From KBS50 sp042666615 (GTDB lineage Bacteria; Actinomycetota; Actinomycetes; Mycobacteriales; Micromonosporaceae): a DNA stretch of 64,000 bases. Made by a program: the position numbers and the translations under genes. Shown in pieces: positions 8,195 through 14,589 of the stretch (position 1 is the stretch's first letter; the number at the start of each line of letters is the position of its first letter). The stretch lies in the NCBI RefSeq assembly GCF_042666615.1, contig NZ_JBHTDD010000013.1, positions 124,001 through 188,000 on the forward strand, written 5' to 3'. The notes beneath the pieces are model-generated. The model saw only the letters and a program-made list of their open reading frames with translations. It was not told the origin of the DNA and made no database searches.

Positions 8195-8554
8195 TCAGCT
8201 CGCGCGGCGGCTCAGCATCTGTCGGATCGGCAGTTCCACGAAGGGGTTGCCGTGCCGTTCCAGCGCGTCGACCTGCCTGTCGCTGAGGCCGTGACCGGTC
8301 AGCACCCGACGCCCCCAGCGGTGCAGCCGGCACGGATACGGCGCTCCGTCGTTACGACACTTGGGACCGGCCGGCCACTGCTCGGCGGCGTGCACCACGA
8401 CGGCCCGCAGGGCCATCCGGATGTCTTCGGCTGTCACGTACCGCGGCAGCGGCACCTCGCCCAGCACTCTCCCGATCGGATCCGGCGTTCGCTCCACGAC
8501 GTGCACGCGTGCCTCCTGGCTGCCGATGTCGCGGAACCGACGGCCCCGCTCCAC
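8195..8554 (-). CDS. Hypothetical protein
   Basis: A 119-residue soluble protein that I do not recognise. It starts with GTG at 8554 and carries an internal pattern AVVVHAAEQWPAGPKCRNDG followed by YPCRLHRWGRRVL. The two Cys residues and the CxND/PCxxHxWG context might form a small metal or disulfide site, but this is speculative. Codon use and frame composition look genuine. It is followed on the same strand by no other gene for a convergent 110 bp, and preceded 60 bp away by another small hypothetical gene on the same strand, which may form an operon with it. Confidence 0.6.
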   Translation of the reverse strand: MERGRRFRDIGSQEARVHVVERTPDPIGRVLGEVPLPRYVTAEDIRMALRAVVVHAAEQWPAGPKCRNDGAPYPCRLHRWGRRVLTGHGLSDRQVDALERHGNPFVELPIRQMLSRRAS

Positions 8555-8613
8555 CCGTTGGTACGGAGTCCACGTGTCCGAAGTTCAAGCGCGGTGCCGA
8601 CCGGCCCACGGAG

Positions 8614-8841
8614 TTACGGGGCGACCTCGCGCCAGCCGGGTCGGCCGCCGAGCCATGCGTTGGCCAGGATGAGCGCGGACGCCCGGCTCGGGCACTCCTG
8701 CACCCGGGAACGCCCGTCGGCTCCCCCCATTTGCGCTTCGACCTGCCACAACTGCCCGTCCGTACGCACGAAGACGTCCCGCCGGGACCTCCGCGCCGAA
8801 TCGCCGTTCCACCAGTGCCGCTCGATCCTCACAGAGGCCAC
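8614..8841 (-). CDS. Small hypothetical protein (WGR-like fold possible)
   Basis: A 75-residue protein if started at GTG 8841 (MASVRIERHWWNG). Alternative starts are GTG 8832 or a TTG at 8904, the last of which would add a TTA codon and is unlikely. The composition RxERHWWNGDxxRRxRRDVFVRTDGQLWQVEAQMGG looks like one compact beta-rich domain. I recognise similar short proteins in Micromonospora but no functional assignment. It precedes the gene ending at 8195 on the same strand. Confidence 0.55.
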   Translation of the reverse strand: MASVRIERHWWNGDSARRSRRDVFVRTDGQLWQVEAQMGGADGRSRVQECPSRASALILANAWLGGRPGWREVAP

Positions 8842-9034
8842 GTTAGCGGAAGGGGCGAGCGGTACGAATATTTCGATCTCACCTTGCTCTATGGGTAAGG
8901 TCAACTACTGGCAGTGACGAGTCCAATCGGCCGATCAGGACCCTCCGAAAGGCCGACGGGCGCGCACGTAACATGACACCGCCGGTCACCGCCTTTTGAT
9001 ACGAGGGCTTATCACCGGAACACAGCACCGGAGC

Positions 9035-9442
9035 ATGCAATTGGTCGCAGAGAGTAACGTTGACGACGCACGCCGTCGTTCGCCCGCGCCGGGCTCGCCA
9101 GACCGGCGGCCGATCCTGTCGGGCGGGGAGCCGGCACGGCCCAGGACCCGCGTCGCCCTCAGCGGCGAACTCGACATGGCCTCCGCGCACCAGGTCGAGT
9201 CCGCCATCACACCGATCCTCCAGGGACGGCCACCCACCCATCTCGATCTCGATCTCGCCGCCGTCCCGTTCCTGGACTCGGCCGGCATCCTGGCGTTGCT
9301 GCGCGCCCGGGAGCGCGCCGCCGAGGTGGGCTGCCGACTGGTGATCCACAATCCCGTCCGAACGGTCCGTCGGGTCTTGCAGATCGCCGGCGTCGACGAC
9401 CTGCTCCTTGGCTCGGTGGCGGCGGATCATCCGCCCGACTGA
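9035..9442 (+). CDS. STAS-domain anti-sigma factor antagonist
   Basis: About 135 residues. A disordered Arg/Pro-rich N-terminus (residues 1-40) precedes a STAS domain: RVALSGELDMASAHQVE, then LDLDLAAVPFLDSAGILALL with the conserved phosphorylatable Ser in DSAG. Such proteins bind anti-sigma kinases in partner-switching modules. The start is uncertain: ATG 9035 has its GGAG only 1 nt upstream, whereas TTG 9041 is better spaced. The 3' end overlaps the convergent GAF-ANTAR gene by 16 nt. No anti-sigma kinase is encoded nearby. Confidence 0.85.
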   Translation: MQLVAESNVDDARRRSPAPGSPDRRPILSGGEPARPRTRVALSGELDMASAHQVESAITPILQGRPPTHLDLDLAAVPFLDSAGILALLRARERAAEVGCRLVIHNPVRTVRRVLQIAGVDDLLLGSVAADHPPD

Positions 9443-10203
9443 CCGGTCGGCTCGCCCCGGCCGAGCAGTTCACGCGTCTCGACCAGATGTCGCGCCACGT
9501 CGACCAGCTTGACGTTCTCGTTCTGGCTCGTCCGCATGAGCACGGCGAACGCCCGCTGATCCGTCAGCCGGTACCGCTCCATGAGGATGCCCTTGGCCTG
9601 ACCGATCACGTCCCGGATGTCCAGCGCCCGGGACATCTGGTCGAGCCTGAGTGCGTCTGCCATCGCCACCGCCGCGTGGGCGGCGAACAGCAGCGCGATG
9701 TGTTCGGACTCGTCGGTGAAGGCGTGTGGTTCCTCGGCGTACAGGTTCAACGCGCCGAGATCGTCCCGCACCAGGTAGAGCTGACAGGAAAGCATGCTCC
9801 CCACGCCGAGGGCCGCAGCCCGCCGGGTGAACCGCGGCCACCGCCGCTCGGTGTCGACGTCCGCCATCCGCACGGTGCGATGGTCGTAGAGCGCGCTGAG
9901 GCAGGGTCCCTCGCCGACGTCGTACTGGGCCCGGTCCACCCGCCGCACGAGGTCGCTGGACGCGGCGGACGTGACAAGCTTGCGCCGCTGCCGCACCTCC
10001 ATGATCCCGGCGTGTTGGGCGCCCGGAATCGTCTCCACCGCCGCCCGGACAATGCCGACGAGGGTGGTCCGGGCGTCGTCCAGATCTTGCAGCGAACGGG
10101 CCAGCTCACCGAGTCGGACCGCCAGCCAGTCGGGCTTGTCGGCCTGGGCGGTGAAGCTGTCCGACGGTGTCCCGCGCTCGCGCGCCCCGCCCTGCTCGGC
10201 CAT
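9427..10203 (-). CDS. GAF and ANTAR domain transcription antitermination regulator
   Basis: 258 residues. A GAF sensor domain covers about residues 40-185 (TLVGIVRAAVETIPGAQHAG to ALLFAAHAAVAMADA), and a C-terminal ANTAR domain follows (DIRDVIGQAKGILMERYRLT..AFAVLMRTSQ). ANTAR domains bind tandem hexaloop RNA hairpins to prevent termination. GAF-ANTAR proteins are abundant in actinomycetes and their targets are mostly unknown. It is convergent and overlapping with the STAS gene, so the two may be linked in stress signalling, but they are not in one operon. Confidence 0.93.
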   Translation of the reverse strand: MAEQGGARERGTPSDSFTAQADKPDWLAVRLGELARSLQDLDDARTTLVGIVRAAVETIPGAQHAGIMEVRQRRKLVTSAASSDLVRRVDRAQYDVGEGPCLSALYDHRTVRMADVDTERRWPRFTRRAAALGVGSMLSCQLYLVRDDLGALNLYAEEPHAFTDESEHIALLFAAHAAVAMADALRLDQMSRALDIRDVIGQAKGILMERYRLTDQRAFAVLMRTSQNENVKLVDVARHLVETRELLGRGEPTGQSGG

Positions 10204-10400
10204 GTCTGCCGCCCTTCCGTCGCGGACAGATTCGGGTTACCCAACCGGACAACCGGCGACTCCCCCGGCCGCCGATCCATGCCTTCCGCTCTCACTCGAC
10301 GTCGGGTCACGGGTACGCCGGGCCGAACTGAGTAGGTGGTGCGCAGTCCCGACGAAAGGCGGAAACCCGTGACTGCGGGCCCGCGGTCACCACCTCAACA

Positions 10401-10443
10401 AAAAAGTGTTTGCAAAAAGAAGCATTTGTATTATGGTGGTGCC
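10401..10443 (+). promoter_or_regulatory. AT-rich promoter/operator of ArsR-SRPBCC operon
   Basis: An A/T-rich block stands out from the 70% GC background. It contains TATTAT (10429-10434) as a good -10 hexamer, only 9 nt before the GTG start at 10444, so the message is probably leaderless or nearly so. GTTTGC and GCATTTG (10408-10427) surround an A-tract and could be half-sites for the encoded ArsR repressor. Confidence 0.5.
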
Positions 10444-10791
10444 GTGCCTACCTCGCTGGAATCTCCCGGTCCGGAACTGGACTCGGCCTTCGCCGCCCTC
10501 GGCGACCCGGTCCGTCGGGCCCTGGTGACTCGTCTCGCGCACGGCGACGCCACGGTGGGTGAGCTGGCTGAACCGTTCGACGTGACGCAGCAGGCAATCT
10601 CCCACCACATCGGCGTGCTGCGGCGATGTGGCCTCGTCGAGCAGCGTCGGGAGGGCACCAGACGCCCCTGCCGGCTGCGGGTGGACCGGCTGTCGCTGCT
10701 CGGCACGTGGATCGACGATCAGCGCCGCACCTGGAACGACCGGCTCGTCGCCCTTGAGCAGCACCTCATCGACGACGGAGCGGACCGGTGA
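10444..10791 (+). CDS. ArsR family winged-helix regulator
   Basis: A 115-residue ArsR/SmtB-type DNA-binding protein: FAALGDPVRRALVTRLAHG, then the recognition region FDVTQQAISHHIGVLRRCGLVEQRREG. The Cys metal-binding motif of classical ArsR is not present, so it belongs to the non-metal subgroup commonly paired with SRPBCC proteins. It starts with GTG 10444 close behind the -10 box and overlaps the next gene by 4 nt (GTGA). Likely represses its own operon. Confidence 0.92.
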   Translation: MPTSLESPGPELDSAFAALGDPVRRALVTRLAHGDATVGELAEPFDVTQQAISHHIGVLRRCGLVEQRREGTRRPCRLRVDRLSLLGTWIDDQRRTWNDRLVALEQHLIDDGADR

Positions 10792-11225
10792 CCGCCGGCG
10801 CGGAACTCCGCGGCGACGAACTCATCGCCCAACGCCACCTCCCGGTGGAGCCTCAACGAGTGTGGTCCGCCTTCACCTCGCCGGCGAGCATCGCGACGTT
10901 CTGGGGTGGTTCACACGCCACCGTGCCCCCGGAGTCCGTGACCGTCGACCTGCGACCCGGCGGGGAGTTCGAGCTCGACACCCGCGCCCTGGACGGCACC
11001 TGCCGGCGGCTCCGGTTCGTCTACGTGAGCGTCACCGCACCGCGCGAACTCGTCTTCGACGAACCGGTCACCGGGATCCGGACGACCGTCACCATCAACC
11101 GCGCCGGCGACGGCACGCACCTCACCGTCCACCAGCGCCGGCTTCCCCCCGAGCTGCGCACCGGCCAGGCGGCCGGTGGACTCGCCTCGATCCTCGACGC
11201 CCTGGCCGCACACCTGCGGCCCTGA
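10788..11225 (+). CDS. SRPBCC (AHSA1-like) domain protein
   Basis: A 145-residue START-like/AHSA1 fold protein: RHLPVEPQRVWSAFTSPASIATFW..G, central FEL..ALDGTCRRLRFVYV, C-terminal helix GGLASILDALAAHL. Proteins of this family enclose hydrophobic ligands in a helix-grip cavity. It is translationally coupled to the ArsR gene, the usual two-gene arrangement. A second ArsR-SRPBCC pair occurs at 59618-60855. Substrate unknown. Confidence 0.88.
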   Translation: MTAGAELRGDELIAQRHLPVEPQRVWSAFTSPASIATFWGGSHATVPPESVTVDLRPGGEFELDTRALDGTCRRLRFVYVSVTAPRELVFDEPVTGIRTTVTINRAGDGTHLTVHQRRLPPELRTGQAAGGLASILDALAAHLRP

Positions 11226-11249
11226 CGGAACACCAGATGGGAGTACGCC

Positions 11250-11606
11250 ATGAACGACATGACGCAGCGCGACCTGGTCGCGGAATACCTCGAAGGATTT
11301 CGGACGAGCGACCACCCGCGAATCCTCGCCACTCTCACCGACGACGTCGAGTGGGTCATCCATGGTCACCGGACCACCCACGGCAAGGCCGAGTTCGACA
11401 CCGAGATCGAGAATCCGGGTTTCACCGGCAGCCCGACGCTCGACGTCCAGCGGATCCACGAGGACGGCCAGGTCGTGGTCACCACGGGCGAGGGCCGCGG
11501 CGTCAGCGTCAGCGACGGCCCGTTCCGCTTCGCGTTCAACGACCTGTTCACGTTCCGGGACGGACTCATCGCCCGAGTCGACTCGTACATTGTCCCGCTT
11601 CGCTGA
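11250..11606 (+). CDS. SnoaL-like / NTF2-fold protein
   Basis: A 118-residue single-domain protein with NTF2-like features (RDLVAEYLEGFRTSDHPRIL, LTDDVEWVIHGH, C-terminal DLFTFRDGLIARVDSYIVPL). Starts at ATG 11250 behind GGGAG. It follows the ArsR-SRPBCC pair by 24 bp and may be the third gene of that operon. These folds can be ketosteroid isomerase-like enzymes or ligand carriers; no catalytic assignment is possible. Confidence 0.85.
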   Translation: MNDMTQRDLVAEYLEGFRTSDHPRILATLTDDVEWVIHGHRTTHGKAEFDTEIENPGFTGSPTLDVQRIHEDGQVVVTTGEGRGVSVSDGPFRFAFNDLFTFRDGLIARVDSYIVPLR

Positions 11607-11731
11607 TCGCGCTCGGCACCCGAACCGGTCAGGATTCGAGAAGTCCTGGCACCCCGCCGCGGATAGCGTGACCTCCGTCGACATCGCGCCCGGCAGACCG
11701 GCCGGGATCGAGCACCGTCGAGGAGGTCGCG

Positions 11732-11950
11732 ATGAACCGCAACATGTGGGTCCGACAGATCCACCGCTGGCTGGCCGTCACGTTCACGGTGACCGTCGTC
11801 GTCACCGTGGTCGTCCTGACGCAGGACGACGCTGTCGAATGGGTGTCCTACGTGCCGCTGCTGCCACTCGCCCTGCTCCTGCTCACCGGCCTGTACCTGT
11901 TCGTGCTGCCGTACGCGACGAGGCGGCGCGAACGGCGACGCCCGTCATGA
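11732..11950 (+). CDS. Small two-TM membrane protein
   Basis: 72 residues with two hydrophobic helices (about residues 12-32 and 38-60), a basic start (MNRNMWVRQIHRW) and a basic tail (TRRRERRRPS). GAGGAGG lies 7-10 nt before the ATG. Positive-inside topology predicts both ends cytoplasmic. Function unknown. It is monocistronic by spacing. Confidence 0.75.
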   Translation: MNRNMWVRQIHRWLAVTFTVTVVVTVVVLTQDDAVEWVSYVPLLPLALLLLTGLYLFVLPYATRRRERRRPS

Positions 11951-12060
11951 CGGCCCCGCTCGGGCGTTAACCAGCGACGACACGGGCTAGCGAGGACGCC
12001 ACACGGCTCTGAGCAGCCCGTTCGTCGTGTCCGGCGGTTCGCGGCGCGGTTCGTGGGCGG

Positions 12061-12777
12061 CTAGGCCGGCGCGCCGGCGTGGGGTTCCGACGAGCCGGGA
12101 CGATCGGCGTCGGCCGGCACGACGATGGCTGTCACAACGAGCCCGCGCTGGGCAAGCCAGCGTCCGGCGAAACCGCGCAGCGGACCGTGCTGGGGCAGCA
12201 CCGGCCCGTCGACCAGAAGGTCCGCGGTGAAGGTGCCGGCCATGTCTCCCGTGGCGTCGATGGTGATCCGTGCCTCCTCGAAACCAAGCCATCGGCCGGT
12301 CAGCGGATACCACGCCTTGTAGACCGACTCCTTCGCGCTGAACAGCAGTTTCCCCCAGCTGATCTTGGGCTCGGCGCGGGACCGTTCGGCGATCCAGTCG
12401 CGTTCCTCGGGCAGCCCGATCGCGTCCAGCACGCCCGGCGGCAGCGGATCGTCCGGCTCGGCGTCCACACCGACGGTGAGCACCGTGGCGGAGCGACCCA
12501 CGACGGCGGCGCGGTAGCCCGTGCAGTGGGTGATAGTGCCGACCAACCCGAGCGGCCAGGTAGGTGCGCCGCGGGTGCCCGGCACGATGGGGACCGGCGC
12601 ATGACCCAGCTGGGCGAGGGCCTGCCGGGCACACCAACGGCCCGTGGTGAACTCCCGCCGTCGCTTCTCCACGGCGCGGGCGATCACCGCCTCCTCGGCG
12701 GGGAACAGCGGACACGGTGCGGAGTCGTCGAACGCCTCGGCCCAGGCCACGGTCGCCGGCAACATTTCCTCGATCAT
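12061..12777 (-). CDS. pptT: 4'-phosphopantetheinyl transferase (PptT/Sfp type)
   Basis: 238 residues from ATG 12777. It transfers 4'-phosphopantetheine from CoA to a Ser on acyl or peptidyl carrier proteins, activating fatty acid, polyketide and peptide synthases. Visible motifs are the RRREFTTGRWCARQAL substrate-binding block, TITHC, the Mg-binding GVDAEPDDP and FSAKESVYKAW (KExxxK). Size and order match mycobacterial PptT. It overlaps the upstream metallophosphoesterase gene by 4 nt (ATGA), the same arrangement as Rv2794c/Rv2795c in M. tuberculosis. No carrier-protein synthase is encoded in this window, so it probably serves remote clusters. Confidence 0.94.
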   Translation of the reverse strand: MIEEMLPATVAWAEAFDDSAPCPLFPAEEAVIARAVEKRRREFTTGRWCARQALAQLGHAPVPIVPGTRGAPTWPLGLVGTITHCTGYRAAVVGRSATVLTVGVDAEPDDPLPPGVLDAIGLPEERDWIAERSRAEPKISWGKLLFSAKESVYKAWYPLTGRWLGFEEARITIDATGDMAGTFTADLLVDGPVLPQHGPLRGFAGRWLAQRGLVVTAIVVPADADRPGSSEPHAGAPA

Positions 12778-13616
12778 GGAACGAGCACCGGACGGACCGG
12801 GTCGGGGACCGCGCCGCGGCGCCGCCATTCCCGCGGATAGCCGAGCGAGACCTCTTCGAAGCGCACGCCGTCGTGCCAGGTGGTCCGGGGGATGTGCAGA
12901 TGTCCGTAGACCACGACCGCGGCGCGGAAGCGCAGATGCCAGTCACTTGTGCGTTCGGTGCCGCACCACTGGGCGAACTGCTGGTATCGCAGGATCCGGG
13001 TGGGCTCGCGGACCAGCGGATAATGGTTGACCAGCACGGTCGGGATGTCCGGGTCGCATTCGGCGAGGCGCCGCTCGGTGTACGCGACGCGTCGCTCGCA
13101 CCAGATCTCCCGGCTGCCGTACGGATCGGGATGCAGCAGGTATTCGTCGGTGCAGACCACCCCGGTCTCGTGGGCGACCCGCATCGACTCCGCCTTGGTC
13201 GTCGTGCCCGGGGTGAGGAACGTGTAGTCGTAGCCGACGAACAGCGGCGCCACGGTCACCGGACCGCCCTCGCCCTCCCACACCGGGTACGGGTCCTCCG
13301 GGGTGTGCACCCCGATGCGTCGGCACAGCGCCACGAGGTGCCGGTAGCGGGCCTCGCCGCGCAGCTGGACCGGATCGTCCCGCAGGGTCCACAACTCGTG
13401 GTTGCCGGGCGACCAGATCACCTCGGCGAACCGCTGACGCAGCAGCGTCAACGCCCATTCCACGTCGGCCGGACGCTCGGCCACGTCCCCGGCCACCAGC
13501 AACCAGTCGTCGGGCGAGCGGGGCTTGATCCGCTCCACCACCGCCCGGTTGTCCGGATAGGACACGTGCAGGTCGCTCACCGCGGTCAACGTCGCGCCGG
13601 CCATCCCGCCGTACAC
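12774..13616 (-). CDS. Metallophosphoesterase, PptH-like (phosphopantetheinyl hydrolase)
   Basis: 280 residues (GTG 13616; ATG 13604 is an alternative). Calcineurin-type metal ligands are visible: SDLHVS, AGDVAE, SPGNHELW, LVNHYP and YGHLHI. The gene overlaps pptT by 4 nt. In M. tuberculosis the homologously placed Rv2795c (PptH) removes phosphopantetheine from carrier proteins, opposing PptT. From conserved order and length I infer the same role here; sequence alone shows only a metallophosphoesterase. Confidence 0.85.
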   Translation of the reverse strand: MYGGMAGATLTAVSDLHVSYPDNRAVVERIKPRSPDDWLLVAGDVAERPADVEWALTLLRQRFAEVIWSPGNHELWTLRDDPVQLRGEARYRHLVALCRRIGVHTPEDPYPVWEGEGGPVTVAPLFVGYDYTFLTPGTTTKAESMRVAHETGVVCTDEYLLHPDPYGSREIWCERRVAYTERRLAECDPDIPTVLVNHYPLVREPTRILRYQQFAQWCGTERTSDWHLRFRAAVVVYGHLHIPRTTWHDGVRFEEVSLGYPREWRRRGAVPDPVRPVLVP

Positions 13617-13712
13617 CCCCTGTCGTCGGCGTCACGCGGGCCCTGCCCCCACCCTATGCCGAACCGGGTAATTCGGCGGCACCCCGCGTACCGGACCGGT
13701 ACGGTCACGGCG

Positions 13713-14471
13713 ATGACACTCGCGCATGACGTTGTCGGTGACGGCCCGACGGTGACCCTGCTGCACTCCACCGCCGGCGACCGACGGATGTGGGACCCGC
13801 AGCTGCCGGCCCTGGTCGATGCCGGCTGGCGCGTGCTGCGCTGTGACTTCCGGGGGTACGGCGAGACGCCGGTCCCGGACCGGCCGCACAACGACGCCCA
13901 GGACGTCGCGGACCTGCTGGATCGGCTCGGCGTCGAGCGGACCGCGCTGGTCGCGGCGTCCGGCGGCGGGCAGGTCGCTGTGGAATTCGCCGCCCGCTGG
14001 CCGGCGCGGGTGACGGCGTTGGCGCTGCTCGCCACCGCGCTCGCCGGGCACCACCCCGGTGCCGAGCTGCGGGCCTTCGGTGACCGCGAGGACGAACTGC
14101 TGGCGGCCGGCGACGTCGCCGGCGCCACGGAACTCAATGTCGAGACCTGGCTCGGGCCGCACGCTGACGAGGCGACCCGGGACAAGGTCCGCCGGATGCA
14201 GCGGCACGCGTTCGAGGTGCAGTTGGCCGCCGAGGAGGAGTTCGAGCCGATCCGGGTGGTCACCGATCCGGCCACCATCACGGCCCCGACCCTGCTGGTC
14301 GCGGGCGCCCACGACCTCGCCGACTTCCGCGAGATCGCCGCCGACCTGTCGACGCGGATCCCGGGCGCCCGGCATGTCGAGCTGGACTGGGCGGGCCACC
14401 TGCCGAGCCTGGAACGACCGGACGCGGTGACCCCCCTGCTGACCGACTTCCTCCACCCCACCAAGCCCTGA
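13713..14471 (+). CDS. Alpha/beta hydrolase
   Basis: 252 residues, alpha/beta hydrolase fold: oxyanion region LLHSTAGDRRMW, nucleophile elbow usually G-x-S-x-G here AASGGGQ, late Asp in AGAHDLADF and His in DWAGHLPSLE. The elbow reads A-S-G-G-G with Ser in the expected place. No lid-specific signature reveals the substrate. It diverges from the PptH/PptT operon across 96 bp and is followed by a long palindromic element. Confidence 0.88.
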   Translation: MTLAHDVVGDGPTVTLLHSTAGDRRMWDPQLPALVDAGWRVLRCDFRGYGETPVPDRPHNDAQDVADLLDRLGVERTALVAASGGGQVAVEFAARWPARVTALALLATALAGHHPGAELRAFGDREDELLAAGDVAGATELNVETWLGPHADEATRDKVRRMQRHAFEVQLAAEEEFEPIRVVTDPATITAPTLLVAGAHDLADFREIAADLSTRIPGARHVELDWAGHLPSLERPDAVTPLLTDFLHPTKP

Positions 14472-14489
14472 AGTAACCCCACCCCCCTT

Positions 14490-14570
14490 CCCCGCGATCT
14501 TGCACTTTTGGTTCCGGCAAAGGGGCTAAAGCCTCCCCAATCGACAACCCAAAGCACAAGATCGCGGGGG
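14490..14570. repeat. Long palindromic element, family A copy 1
   Basis: CCCCGCGATCTTG (14490-14502) is matched exactly by its complement at 14558-14570, and the pairing continues imperfectly inwards, with an internal small stem GGGGCTAAAGCCTCCCC. A related element is at 17724-17801, so the two copies bracket the GH81 gene. Lies between convergent genes and can act as a bidirectional terminator. Confidence 0.75.
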
Positions 14571-14589
14571 TGGGGGGAACGGGGAGGAG

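Noticed and set aside
12061..12777. PPTase as sign of a biosynthetic gene cluster
   Set aside because: No carrier protein, PKS, NRPS or tailoring set nearby; the pairing with the PptH-like gene indicates a general role.
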